From: Candidatus Latescibacterota bacterium
GTDB lineage: Bacteria > Latescibacterota > MWCZ01
Reading direction: 5' to 3'
Length of the DNA: 64,000 bases
NCBI GenBank assembly: GCA_022706085.1
Contig: JAKJDF010000005.1
Span: forward strand, 62,001 to 126,000
Shown: positions 1 through 9,133 of the stretch, piece by piece
Layout of the letters: each line of letters begins with the position of its first letter
Position numbering within the stretch: the stretch's first letter is position 1
Translations under genes and position numbers: made by a program
Notes under the pieces: model-generated
The model's input: the letters and a program-made list of their open reading frames with translations, nothing else
Told to the model about the DNA's origin: nothing
Databases searched by the model: none

Positions 1-1
1 C

Positions 2-1438
2 GTTCGGCGCTCTCTCGATCTGTACACCGTGCACCCGCACCGGGTAGCACCCGGAGAAACCTTCACGACGCCTGCTGTACGGATCCGGCTGCATGAAGGA
101 GACTGGCACACCGTCGCGGATGAACACCGCGCCTGGCTGGACACATGGATAACGAAACCCGAAAGGCCTGCGCAGTTTGCCGAATCCATCGGATGGCATT
201 TCTACTTCATGAAACACCAGGACGGATACGAGGTAAACTCATACGCTGACCTTCCGCGCATGGCGAAGTCGGCTCTGGCAGCTGGATGCAGGTACGTGAT
301 GGTCTTCGGATGGCAAACGGGAGGGCATGATAACAATTACATGTACCGTTACGTCCCGAACAACTCCTGGGGCGGCGAAGCGGCATTGAAAGCCGCTCTT
401 GAGGAATGCCGCAAGCTTGGAGTTCAGGTGATTCCGTTCTTCAACGGCACGCTCGCAAACACGCAAATGCCCGAACACAGAGAATACGGATACCGCTGGG
501 AAGCCTTGACACGCACCGGTCACCCGTATTACGCCGGGGACTGGGCGCGCAACAATTTTGACGCTCCGTCCCGCAACCGATCCATGCTACACCACGAGGT
601 CTGTTTCTGCGAGGAATATCGTCCACATTTCCTTGACGCCGTCACGCGTATCGTCAGAGACTACGGATTTGGCAACACCCAACTGGATCAGATAGCGGAG
701 AAGATGTTCGTCTGCTACAACCCCTCCCACGGGCACAGAGCACCTGACAGAGCGTTTGTGGACGGTCTCGCCTCGCTCCTTCCGGCAGTGCGGAAAATCG
801 TTCGAGATGCGAATCCCGACGGAGTAATCGTCGGCGAGGGTTTCAACGACTTTGTGAACCAGTGGTGTGACAGTTCGTGGACATGGCGCGGGCTGTTTGA
901 CTTCCCGGAAGCCGTTCTGTTCTCGCTCCCCTGGTTGTTCGCCAGTTGCGAAATAGATGCCCTTGAATACGGGGATGCGAACAGGGCTTTCGCGTACAGA
1001 CTGCAACTCGACATGAAGATTGACGGGGGCGATGGAAACATCAGCGACTATCCGGAGTTCTGCTCCTTCATCAAGAGGCATGCCGAATTGCGCAGCCGAG
1101 TCGCACCGTATTATGTCTACGCGGATTTCCGGGATGAGCAAAATCTGGTCGTGCGCAGACCTTCCGGCGTCTTTGCAAAAACGTACCTCAACCGGAATGA
1201 AGGGAAAGTCGGCGTAGTGATAGCCGAAACGGCCGGGCAGCCTGCCGACGTCGAGTTCGCCCACACCTGGCCAACCGACGAGTTGGTCGCACGAGTGCGG
1301 TCGTCGCAGCGCGAAGAGTCTCAAATCACCGTTGAAGGCACCGTCAGGCTGAAGCTCCAGCCATTCGAAGTACTTGTCGTGTGTCTCGATGGTGTGCGCA
1401 CGTGGCGCCGGCCCAATGAGAGAAAGGATCCATCCTGA
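2..1438 (+). CDS. DUF6259-like glycoside hydrolase-type protein (5' end cut)
   Basis: The reading frame is open from the first bases of the window, with in-frame codons before the first GTG, so the true start lies to the left. The roughly 479 visible residues look like the C-terminal part of a large secreted or cytoplasmic glycosidase-type TIM barrel of the DUF6259 kind. Barrel-like segments include WHFYFMKHQDG, VIPFFNGT and GNTQLDQIAEK, followed by a beta-rich C-terminal domain near residues 370-460. Acidic residues in the TQLDQ and VIVGEGF segments are plausible active-site positions, but no catalytic pair can be assigned by eye. The stop lies 1 base before pheA. The exact substrate is unknown; a role in polysaccharide or glycoside breakdown is inferred. 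Confidence 0.6.
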   Translation, partial: VRRSLDLYTVHPHRVAPGETFTTPAVRIRLHEGDWHTVADEHRAWLDTWITKPERPAQFAESIGWHFYFMKHQDGYEVNSYADLPRMAKSALAAGCRYVMVFGWQTGGHDNNYMYRYVPNNSWGGEAALKAALEECRKLGVQVIPFFNGTLANTQMPEHREYGYRWEALTRTGHPYYAGDWARNNFDAPSRNRSMLHHEVCFCEEYRPHFLDAVTRIVRDYGFGNTQLDQIAEKMFVCYNPSHGHRAPDRAFVDGLASLLPAVRKIVRDANPDGVIVGEGFNDFVNQWCDSSWTWRGLFDFPEAVLFSLPWLFASCEIDALEYGDANRAFAYRLQLDMKIDGGDGNISDYPEFCSFIKRHAELRSRVAPYYVYADFRDEQNLVVRRPSGVFAKTYLNRNEGKVGVVIAETAGQPADVEFAHTWPTDELVARVRSSQREESQITVEGTVRLKLQPFEVLVVCLDGVRTWRRPNERKDPS

Positions 1439-1439
1439 G

Positions 1440-2324
1440 ATGGTTGTTGTGGCCTTTCAGGGCGAGCTGGGCGCGTTCAGCGAGGCCGCCGCCCGAGCGT
1501 ACTTCGGCAACGGGATCGACCTGTCTCCTTCCGCAACCTTCCGGGAGGTCTTTCTCAAAGTCAGCAACGGTGAAGCCGACAGAGGGGTGATCCCCATAGA
1601 GAACTCGCTGGCGGGCAGTGTTCACGAGAACTATGATCTCCTTCTCGAACACAACCTGCATATCGTGGGTGAGGTCAAGTTGCGAATTGTGCACCATCTT
1701 GTCGCAAACAAAGGAGTTGCCCTCCCCGATGTGCGACGCGTGTTCTCTCATCCGCAGGCACTTGCTCAGTGCCAGGAATTCCTCCGAGGCCTGTCCGGGG
1801 TTACGCCGGTACCGGTGTACGACACCGCAGGAGCGGCAAAGGAGCTGAAGGCTTCCGGTATGCTTGATGCCGCCGCGATATCAAGTGCGCAGGCTGCAAT
1901 GGATTACGAGCTGGAGATTCTCGCCTCGGGCATCGAAAGCAACCACCAGAACTTCACCCGGTTCCTGATCGTGGCTCTCGATCCGGATGCAGGTAGCGGC
2001 AGGCCCGGCAATAAGAAGGTCTCCGTCGCATTCGCGCTCCGTCACGCGCCGGGAACGCTGTTCAAAAGCATCGGTGTGTTCGCGTTGCGGGATATCGACC
2101 TCCTGAAAATTGAGTCCCGGCCAATCCCCGGAACTCCATGGCAGTACCTTTTTTATCTCGATTTTGCGGGCGACGTGGAGGAACCCCGCGTGGGCAAGGC
2201 TCTAGACCATCTGGGCGAGCTCACCTCGTTCCTCCGCGTGCTTGGTTGTTACCCCATAGGGGACACCATAGACAGTGCAACCCCGTTTGCAAGAGAACGA
2301 GCGGGACAGGACTCAGAACGATGA
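1440..2324 (+). CDS. pheA: Prephenate dehydratase
   Basis: Converts prephenate to phenylpyruvate, the committed step of phenylalanine synthesis, in the cytoplasm. The 294-residue protein has a periplasmic-binding-protein-like catalytic half starting MVVVAFQGELGAFSE. The TRF motif at residues 173-175 contains the Thr essential in this family. A C-terminal ACT domain carries the ESRP motif (225-228) that senses Phe. No chorismate mutase domain is fused, so this is the monofunctional form. I chose ATG 1440, just after the upstream stop and behind AGAAAGGA; an upstream ATG at 1416 would overlap the previous gene. The stop overlaps the next start (ATGA), indicating translational coupling. Confidence 0.93.
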   Translation: MVVVAFQGELGAFSEAAARAYFGNGIDLSPSATFREVFLKVSNGEADRGVIPIENSLAGSVHENYDLLLEHNLHIVGEVKLRIVHHLVANKGVALPDVRRVFSHPQALAQCQEFLRGLSGVTPVPVYDTAGAAKELKASGMLDAAAISSAQAAMDYELEILASGIESNHQNFTRFLIVALDPDAGSGRPGNKKVSVAFALRHAPGTLFKSIGVFALRDIDLLKIESRPIPGTPWQYLFYLDFAGDVEEPRVGKALDHLGELTSFLRVLGCYPIGDTIDSATPFARERAGQDSER

Positions 2325-2881
2325 CGTGGCTTGAACGTGTCGGGGCTTTTCTCGCCCACCGGCGTGTACAGAATGTCGCTGCCGAGCCCGTGGAGATCCG
2401 TGAAGCACTTCGCGCGGGAGGCAAGACTCTCGTTTTCCTGCCACAAGCACCTGAGCTTCTACATCCCGGCGTTTCTATCTGCGTCACACTCGCCGGTTGG
2501 TTCGGTCCCCTCGCGTTGTGTTGCGTTTCCCGTGACGACAAACTACCTGATCTCTCGAACTCCGGTTACCCGGCGGTCCTGTTTCCGTGGGCGATCAGCA
2601 GGATGGGCCTGCCGACACGCAATGTCAGGGAAAAGGTGAAAGTGCTCGCGCCCACCATCGCGGTCGACCTTCATCCTCAATTCAATCTTCCGACCGCCTA
2701 CCTCGCGGCCGAAAGCGGAGCTTCCTTGAGAATAGGCTTTGGCGACGCTCCGTCCGGTTATTTCAACCTTCGATATGCGTGTCCCTCATTCGACCCGGCA
2801 AATTCCGCTCTGCATTACGGGCGATTCCTGCGCACCATCGAGAACCTTCGTGCTGACACGTTCGAAGAGCCACCCACATGA
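2321..2881 (+). CDS. Short GT9/heptosyltransferase-like protein
   Basis: A 186-residue protein that begins in an ATGA overlap with pheA and ends in an ATGA overlap with the helicase gene, so it is a real translated cistron. The segment IAVDLHPQFNLPTAYLAA followed by LRIGFGDAPSGYFNLRY resembles the middle of the N-terminal Rossmann-like half of GT9 (ADP-heptose:LPS heptosyltransferase) proteins. There it describes a sugar-nucleotide-type fold with a Gly-rich turn. The C-terminal donor-binding half is missing; GT9 enzymes usually have about 330-370 residues, so catalysis is doubtful. It could be a half-size relative used as a scaffold, or a separate uncharacterised family. No signal peptide or membrane segment is seen. 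Confidence 0.55.
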   Translation: MTWLERVGAFLAHRRVQNVAAEPVEIREALRAGGKTLVFLPQAPELLHPGVSICVTLAGWFGPLALCCVSRDDKLPDLSNSGYPAVLFPWAISRMGLPTRNVREKVKVLAPTIAVDLHPQFNLPTAYLAAESGASLRIGFGDAPSGYFNLRYACPSFDPANSALHYGRFLRTIENLRADTFEEPPT

Positions 2882-5760
2882 GCATTCTGGAGTCGTTCGT
2901 CGCGCTGGATTTTGAGACGACAGGCATCGAGCCTTTTTCCTCCGAAATCATCGAAGTCGCCGTGGTGCGCGTACAGAACGGGCAGATCGTCGACTCGTTC
3001 CAGACACTGGTTCAGCCACGCAAGATGCCATCTGTTTCGATCCAACGCCTCACCGGAATCACTGCGGATGAGTTGCGGGGCCAACCATCGCTCGAGGCAG
3101 TGATGGCCAAACTGCGGCGGTTCGTCGGCGCATCGCCTCTCATCTCTCACAACGCCGATTTCGAGGTAAGCCGTCTGCGGATGAGCATCCCCGTGGCAGA
3201 ATTGCCCGCGGTTTTCGACACTGTGGAGCTGGCGAGGATTGCTGTGCCGCGATTGCCCAACCATCGCCTCGAGACCCTCGTCGACGCATTTTCCATAAAT
3301 AACCCGGAACAACACCGTGCGCTTGGTGATGCCCAGACGCTCGTAGAGGTGTTCCGGGCGCTCGTGAACACCCTGAGAACGTTTTCCCCCGCGCGACTCG
3401 AAACCTTGGCAAGACTTGCCCGAAGCCTTCCTCGCCCGGCCCCCCCCTACGGGGCGATCGCAGATCTGCTTCTGGAAATCCAAGCCGCAGCGGCGCGCTC
3501 CGCATTTGACCAGGTCTCCGCGCCGCCTGTCCGCATTGGTGCTTTGACGAGCCTCCCCAATACGTTCGGGGCGTTCGATGAGGACAGGCTTGATCCGGCT
3601 TCCAGCCTTGAAGATATCGACACAGAAGCAGTTGCAAAGACACTCGGCGCTCATGGTGATTTTGCACGAGCAATGCCTGCGTACGAGGTAAGACAGTCGC
3701 AAATCGACATGGCGCGAGCCGTCACGGAGGTACTGAACGAGGGAGGTACGCTTCTCTGTGAGGCAGGCACCGGTACGGGGAAATCACTCGCGTACCTTGT
3801 TCCCTCCGTAACGTGGGCTTGGAAAAACAGCCACCGAGTAGTAATCAGCACGCACACGAAGAATCTGCAGGAGCAGCTGTTCTACAAGGATTTGCCGCTT
3901 GTTGCAGGCACCCTCGACGTTCCCGTGCGCTCAGTGGTGTTGAAGGGAAAGAACAATTACGTATGCCTTCATCAGTGGCATGAAGAAATCGGCCTCCCAG
4001 CCGCCGAGGCGATGGATGCCGGCCGGGCGCTGTTACTTCCCCTGGTTTGCTGGATATACGAGACAGAGTCCGGAGATCTGGAGGAAAACGGCGCCTTCCA
4101 GACACTGCTGAGGTATATTCCAGGCGCGTACTCCCTTGCCGGGCGCCTTTCCAGCGAGGGCAAACCGTGCGGTCGGAGAACGTGCCGGTACTACGACCGC
4201 TGCTTTGTGACGCGTGTACGCCGTGCAGCTCAGCAGGCTCACATCATCGTGGTCAATCACTCGCTTCTTTTCAGCGACCTCGCCGCGGATCATGGAGTGA
4301 TAGGCGAGTATGAAAACCTTATAGTCGATGAAGCCCACACGTTTGAGGAAACAGCAATCGACTACCTGGGAACCGAGTTTTCCCTTCCGCTTGTGAAATC
4401 CGTTCTCGAGGAAATAACCACTCCGCATGCGCGGAGCCTGCTGACGCGGATACGGGCCAACCTTCGCAGGAGCAAGATCGAAGACGCGACAAGGAAGTCG
4501 TTCGAGGTTCAGCTGGGAGTGACGGGTCAGGCAGCGGAACTTGCAGGCGAAAAAGCAGAGGCGTTCTTCCGTGCGGCAAAGAATGAGCTGGGAGCATCGC
4601 ACCCTTCGTCCATCTATTCCTCCAAAATGCGATACTCCTCGCAGGCGAACGTCTTCGATGAGATCCGGGAGTATCGTGACGATCTTTTCTTTGCGCTGAA
4701 AACCCTGCACGATGGGCTGCAAACCCTCGCTTTGTGGCTGAGGGACCTGCCCATGGGGGGCATTCCCGAACAAGATGAACTGCTCGCCGATACGGAATTG
4801 CGGCAAGCCGACCTCGCTCGTCTGACGGCTGCGATGGATCTGGTCACCCGTGCCGAAGACGAGGACATGGTGTACTGGTCCGAGATGCCACCACACGGCG
4901 ACGAAACCAGACTCAAGTTCGTCGCAGCGCCTCTAGACGTTGGCGCAACGCTGCGGAAAAATTTCTACCCGGGTCTTCGGTCGCTCGTGATGACCTCTGC
5001 AACGCTTTCGGTCGCGGAGAAGTTCAACTACTTCCGACAAAGGCTCGGCCTGGAAGATGATTCTGTGCGAACCATGGCCGTGAAATCACCGTTCGACTTC
5101 GATAACCAGGTGCACATCGCCCTTCCCGGGTGGTTCCCGGAACCCCGGGATGCTGATTTCGAACCGGAAGTCATTTCTCTGCTGCAGGTCTTGATTCCGA
5201 AAATCCATCGCGGCACGCTGGTGCTGTTCACGTCCCACGGGATGTTGGAGAACGCGTACAACGCCCTGAAACAACCGTTTGAGGAACAGGGGATTCTGCT
5301 TCTTGGCCAACGGTTCGATGGTTCACGGTCCAGCATCACAAACCGGTTCCGCCAGGACCGGCGGAGCGTTCTGTTTGGCACAGAGAGCTTCTGGCAGGGT
5401 ATCGACGTACCGGGAGAAGCACTGGAGCTTCTGATCATCGTGAAGCTTCCGTTTTCGGTGCCTGGCGAACCATTGGAAACCGCGCAGAGTGAGGCGCTGG
5501 CGGCTGCCGGCAAAAACCCGTTTCTTCATCTGGCCGTTCCGAAAGCCGCGATCAGATTCCGGCAGGGCTTCGGACGACTCATACGGCACCGCAACGACAG
5601 AGGTGCAGTACTCATCCTCGACACGCGGTTGGTTAGCAAGGACTACGGTCGCGCGTTTCACCGCTCGCTGCCTACATCCTACACCGTCTACCGTTCGCAG
5701 GAGGAACTGATAGCGGGTTTCGAAGCCTGGTTTTCCGCCGAGGTTTCTACGAAGCCGTGA
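2878..5760 (+). CDS. dinG: DinG-type 3'-5' exonuclease / XPD-like DNA helicase
   Basis: A 960-residue fusion for DNA repair. Residues 1-170 form a DnaQ-like DEDDh exonuclease: D11 and E13 in ALDFETTG, then SHNADFE, and a late H-x4-D in HRALGDAQ. Residues from about 270 onward form an XPD/DinG superfamily 2 helicase: Walker A GTGTGKS near 297, DEAH box at about 484 (IVDEAHTFEET), motif SATLS, GTESFWQGIDVPGE, and the arginine-finger motif RQGFGRLIR. Four cysteines at 363, 431, 436 and 442 are placed as in the iron-sulfur domain of DinG and XPD. The exonuclease fusion resembles Bacillus and Staphylococcus DinG; the cluster resembles the enterobacterial one. The start ATG overlaps the previous stop by 4 bases. 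Confidence 0.92.
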   Translation: MSILESFVALDFETTGIEPFSSEIIEVAVVRVQNGQIVDSFQTLVQPRKMPSVSIQRLTGITADELRGQPSLEAVMAKLRRFVGASPLISHNADFEVSRLRMSIPVAELPAVFDTVELARIAVPRLPNHRLETLVDAFSINNPEQHRALGDAQTLVEVFRALVNTLRTFSPARLETLARLARSLPRPAPPYGAIADLLLEIQAAAARSAFDQVSAPPVRIGALTSLPNTFGAFDEDRLDPASSLEDIDTEAVAKTLGAHGDFARAMPAYEVRQSQIDMARAVTEVLNEGGTLLCEAGTGTGKSLAYLVPSVTWAWKNSHRVVISTHTKNLQEQLFYKDLPLVAGTLDVPVRSVVLKGKNNYVCLHQWHEEIGLPAAEAMDAGRALLLPLVCWIYETESGDLEENGAFQTLLRYIPGAYSLAGRLSSEGKPCGRRTCRYYDRCFVTRVRRAAQQAHIIVVNHSLLFSDLAADHGVIGEYENLIVDEAHTFEETAIDYLGTEFSLPLVKSVLEEITTPHARSLLTRIRANLRRSKIEDATRKSFEVQLGVTGQAAELAGEKAEAFFRAAKNELGASHPSSIYSSKMRYSSQANVFDEIREYRDDLFFALKTLHDGLQTLALWLRDLPMGGIPEQDELLADTELRQADLARLTAAMDLVTRAEDEDMVYWSEMPPHGDETRLKFVAAPLDVGATLRKNFYPGLRSLVMTSATLSVAEKFNYFRQRLGLEDDSVRTMAVKSPFDFDNQVHIALPGWFPEPRDADFEPEVISLLQVLIPKIHRGTLVLFTSHGMLENAYNALKQPFEEQGILLLGQRFDGSRSSITNRFRQDRRSVLFGTESFWQGIDVPGEALELLIIVKLPFSVPGEPLETAQSEALAAAGKNPFLHLAVPKAAIRFRQGFGRLIRHRNDRGAVLILDTRLVSKDYGRAFHRSLPTSYTVYRSQEELIAGFEAWFSAEVSTKP

Positions 5761-5780
5761 AGAGGCCTTTCGGGTGATGA

Positions 5781-5809
5781 TTGTCGCGATCGGGGACAGC
5801 CAATACAGT
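5781..5809 (+). promoter_or_regulatory. Possible sigma70-type promoter for mdh
   Basis: TTGTCG, a 17-base spacer and TACAGT (4 of 6 matches in each box) lie about 80 bases before the mdh start, in the gap after the helicase gene. Weak, sequence-only evidence. Confidence 0.3.
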
Positions 5810-5889
5810 CCTGCCGACCTCACCGACGTGCACCCTGGTAAAAATGCGTTTTTCAATGACCCGAGTTAATCGTTGTGAAGGGGTGTCAA

Positions 5890-6873
5890 ATGGTACCACT
5901 CAGAATTGCTGTTACCGGCGCCGCCGGTCAGATTGGTTACAGCCTTCTTTTTCGCATTGCTTCAGGGGAGGTTTTTGGGAAAAAGCTGCCTGTAGTACTT
6001 CAATTGCTGGAAATCCCCCAGGCAATGAAGGCGCTTGAAGGCGTCGCTATGGAACTTGAGGATTGCGCATTCGCCAATCTGGCGGGAGTGGAGCTTGCCG
6101 ACATCCCGGAACAGGCGTTTTCCGGCGCGAACTGGGCGTTGCTCGTGGGTTCCAAGCCGAGGGGACCGGGAATGGAAAGGATTGACCTCCTTCGGGACAA
6201 CGGCGGGATATTTGTCGGACAGGGCAAGGCGCTACGGAACGCTGCTTCGGATGTGCGAGTTGTTGTGGTGGGGAATCCGTGCAACACGAATTGCCTTATC
6301 GCTATGGCACACGCCGGAGACATACCTCCGGAACGATTTTCCGCGATGACGCGCCTCGACCAGAATCGCGCGACGGCGCAACTTGCGCGCCGTGCCGGAG
6401 TTCCAGTGGACCAGGTTACGAACGTCACCATCTGGGGGAACCACAGCACCACTCAATTCCCGGATTTCGAACACGCACGGATCAATGGAGAGCCAGCAGA
6501 AACAGTTATTTCGGACCGAACATGGCTGGAAAACGATTTCACTGAAACGGTACAGAAGCGAGGGGCCAGCGTGATTGCGGCTCGAGGTGCTTCGTCTGCC
6601 GCATCTGCGGCCAATGCCATCATCGACCACGTGAAGTCGTTCCTTATTCCAACTCCGAGGGGACATTGGTTCAGCGCTGCCGTCAAATCCGATGGTAGCT
6701 ACGGCGTGCCTGCGGGACTCATTTCTTCCTTCCCGATCACAAAAAATGAGACGGACGATTGGTGCATTGTCCCGGACCTGATTCTCAGCGAATATGGCAA
6801 GGCAATGATCGCGAACACCGTCCGCGAACTGGAATCGGAACGCGATATGGTGAAGGATATGCTGGGTTCGTGA
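5890..6873 (+). CDS. mdh: Malate dehydrogenase
   Basis: NAD-dependent interconversion of malate and oxaloacetate in the TCA cycle, cytoplasmic. The 327-residue protein has the Rossmann glycine motif [10 protein letters not shown] near residues 8-17. It also has the substrate loop arginines around [15 protein letters not shown], the NPCNTNC strand, and the catalytic TRLDQNRA and WGNHSTTQ motifs (Asp-His relay). These are diagnostic of the type 2 MDH group (Thermus and cytosolic-like), not the LDH-like group. I chose ATG 5890 because GAAGGGG sits 6-7 bases upstream; a GTG 15 bases earlier has no ribosome-binding site. It has a short upstream gap with a possible promoter and is followed after 47 bases by the hydrolase gene. 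Confidence 0.93.
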   Translation: MVPLRIAVTGAAGQIGYSLLFRIASGEVFGKKLPVVLQLLEIPQAMKALEGVAMELEDCAFANLAGVELADIPEQAFSGANWALLVGSKPRGPGMERIDLLRDNGGIFVGQGKALRNAASDVRVVVVGNPCNTNCLIAMAHAGDIPPERFSAMTRLDQNRATAQLARRAGVPVDQVTNVTIWGNHSTTQFPDFEHARINGEPAETVISDRTWLENDFTETVQKRGASVIAARGASSAASAANAIIDHVKSFLIPTPRGHWFSAAVKSDGSYGVPAGLISSFPITKNETDDWCIVPDLILSEYGKAMIANTVRELESERDMVKDMLGS

Positions 6874-6920
6874 ATGCCCGGCGCTGATGCTCCACAGTAA
6901 CCCATAGGAAGGAAACTACC

Positions 6921-7937
6921 GTGGCGATACTACTGATGAAAGACTGGGTCGAAGAGCGTCTCCAAACTCCTCCGCGGAATTCCTGCGCGGCAACGACGCC
7001 CGCCGAGTTCCTCGAGTGGCAGAGGTCCTTCCGGCGCTCAATCAAGCGTGCGTTGGGGCGGTTTCCCGAAAGCGTACCGTTGGCTTCAAAAACCCTGGAG
7101 AAGACGGACTGCGGCACGTACACTCGCGAGAAGGTCTTGTTCCACAGCGAGCCGGCGATGGCGGTGGTAGCGTGGGTTCTTACGCCGAAACGCGTAAAAA
7201 GGGGCCAACGCGTGCCCGGTATCGTGTGTGCCCACGGGCACGGGCTTGGCAAAAACCCCCTGGTGGGCCTCGATAACGATGGACAGGTTCACGAGGATTA
7301 CCAGCACCGGCACGCCATTCAGTTTGCCGAGCGTGGCTACGTAACGATCGCACCCGATTGGCGCGGATTTGGTGAGCGAAGGGACGGGCCTCCGTGGGAT
7401 GATAAGGGCCGCGACGGGTGCAACCTCCGTCACCTCGCCGCCGGTTATTTCGGGTTTTCACTTCTTGCGCTGCAGATCCATGACGGGATGAGGTGCATTG
7501 ATTACCTGCAATCGCGAAAAGAGGTGGACCCGAGCCGAATCGGGTGCGTCGGCGTATCATTCGGCGGGACGATGACAACGTATCTGACGGCCCTAGACCG
7601 ACGAGTAAAGGCGGCGGTCATCTCGTGCTACCTGAGTACAATCGCGAATGGCCTGAGACGCACGAATTTCTGCGGAGCGCAGTACATGCCGGAATTGCGT
7701 GCACACGGTGACATACCCGATGTCGCATTGCTTGCGGCCCCACGGCCTTTGCTCGCTGAAGTAGGGGAAAAAGACCGCTGTTTTGAAGTGGACGACGCGC
7801 TCGCGGCGTGTGAACGTGTCAGGGCTGGTTACGTCGCCGCCGGCCACCCCGATCGCTTTGAGGTGGACCTGTTTCCTGGAGAACACGAGTTCAGCGGGCG
7901 TAAGGCGTTCGACTGGTTTGATCGCTGGCTGAAATGA
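6921..7937 (+). CDS. Alpha/beta hydrolase (dienelactone hydrolase-like / acetyl xylan esterase-like)
   Basis: A 338-residue alpha/beta hydrolase without a signal peptide, so probably cytoplasmic. The nucleophile elbow is GVSFGG with Ser213, after strand IGCV. HGHG at 105-108 is a plausible oxyanion-hole element, and EHEFSG near the C terminus gives the catalytic His. An acidic residue in EVGEKDRCFE is the likely third member. An N-terminal cap of about 95 residues precedes the core, as in the abhydrolase_7 group acting on sugar esters. It starts at GTG 6921 behind AGGAAGGA. The gene stops 8 bases before the convergent glycosyltransferase gene, with no clear terminator between them. The physiological ester is unknown. 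Confidence 0.8.
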   Translation: MAILLMKDWVEERLQTPPRNSCAATTPAEFLEWQRSFRRSIKRALGRFPESVPLASKTLEKTDCGTYTREKVLFHSEPAMAVVAWVLTPKRVKRGQRVPGIVCAHGHGLGKNPLVGLDNDGQVHEDYQHRHAIQFAERGYVTIAPDWRGFGERRDGPPWDDKGRDGCNLRHLAAGYFGFSLLALQIHDGMRCIDYLQSRKEVDPSRIGCVGVSFGGTMTTYLTALDRRVKAAVISCYLSTIANGLRRTNFCGAQYMPELRAHGDIPDVALLAAPRPLLAEVGEKDRCFEVDDALAACERVRAGYVAAGHPDRFEVDLFPGEHEFSGRKAFDWFDRWLK

Positions 7938-7944
7938 GATGGAA

Positions 7945-9075
7945 TCATAAGCGGTACCGGGATCCGCGCCACCGCGTTCTTCCAGATAACAGAACCATCA
8001 TGGCAATGACAGGCTGATAGCCCACCTGCCACAGAGTCAGAAGTGGGCTCATCGGCGCCCATTTCCAGTTCTTGGGGGCGCCGATGAGGACTGCATCCGC
8101 GAGGAAACTCGAGCACCACACCGCGGCGGGGATGCGCCAGTCCAGCCAGCCGAACCACGCCGTCGCGGTCGTGAGGGCGATCCACAACCGGTGAACAAAC
8201 GCGAACGCAGGCAAAAGCATCTGCCCGACCTGAAGGTGACGTACACCGGCCGCCCAGCGAATTCTCTGCCGCACGAAATCTCCGAGTGAGGCGCACGGAC
8301 GGGTAAGCACGGCGGCCGCATCCCGGGCGGTAGTTATGCGCCACGATGTCGCAGCGACTCTTTGCACGAGTGCGCAATCCTCGGTGATCGTGTACCCGAG
8401 ACTCCGGTATCCCCCTACCTCCTCGTACGTCTTGCGTCTTATCGCCAGATTGTTGCCGATCGCCGATACGGGCCGCCCGAGCGCGATCATTCCGAATGCA
8501 ACGCTGAGGAGATACGCAAGTTCGCACTTTTGCAGCAAGGACGGGATCGACGGGGTCGTGTGAATCGTTGTCCAACCCGCCACCATACCCACACGCGGGC
8601 TGGAAAAGGCTGCCACCATGTCGGTTATCCACGAAGAGGGCACCACACAATCCGCGTCCGTAAACAGGATGATGTCTCCGAGTATGCCCGTATCCGCCAT
8701 GTGCTCGATACCAGCGGCAAGCGCGTTCTGTTTCCCTCCGTATGTGGGATCGCACTCGTCCACGCGAAGCGCATGGATCCTGTCGTTCTCATTTCGAACT
8801 CGGCGAACGATTTCGCCGGTGCCGTCCTGCGACCGATCGTCAACGACGACCAGATTCCACATGTCCGGCGGATAATCCTGCCTTATCAGGCTCTCCAGGC
8901 ATACGCTCAGCGCTTCTTCCTCGTCACGTGCAGCGATCACTACGGTCACCGGCGCATTCGCCGCGGAAGCGGGCACCCTCGTCCGCCGGTTCCCGCGCAG
9001 GGCCCCGGCGAGAATCCCGGCGCTTACCACGTAGCACAAAGCGAGAACGAAGGCGGTGATACTGATTGCCAGCAC
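7945..9075 (-). CDS. Membrane-bound family 2 glycosyltransferase
   Basis: A 376-residue inner-membrane GT-A enzyme transferring a sugar from a nucleotide donor to a lipid or polysaccharide acceptor. An N-terminal membrane helix (about residues 2-27) precedes the catalytic domain with VVVDDRSQDGT, the DxD-type TDADC, TEDCALVQRV and the QRIRW motif (QxxRW class) typical of processive or ceramide/carotenoid-type GT2 enzymes. Two or three hydrophobic segments close the protein. The start is GTG behind GAGGTC. It lies 58 bases downstream of the radical SAM gene on the same strand, so the two probably share a transcript. A role in membrane glycolipid or pigment glycosylation is inferred only. Confidence 0.83.
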   Translation of the reverse strand: MLAISITAFVLALCYVVSAGILAGALRGNRRTRVPASAANAPVTVVIAARDEEEALSVCLESLIRQDYPPDMWNLVVVDDRSQDGTGEIVRRVRNENDRIHALRVDECDPTYGGKQNALAAGIEHMADTGILGDIILFTDADCVVPSSWITDMVAAFSSPRVGMVAGWTTIHTTPSIPSLLQKCELAYLLSVAFGMIALGRPVSAIGNNLAIRRKTYEEVGGYRSLGYTITEDCALVQRVAATSWRITTARDAAAVLTRPCASLGDFVRQRIRWAAGVRHLQVGQMLLPAFAFVHRLWIALTTATAWFGWLDWRIPAAVWCSSFLADAVLIGAPKNWKWAPMSPLLTLWQVGYQPVIAMMVLLSGRTRWRGSRYRL

Positions 9076-9133
9076 GTGACCTCAAACTCCGGGAAAGAAA
9101 CGGAACCCGGGTTCACTCCTCAGACCCGATACC

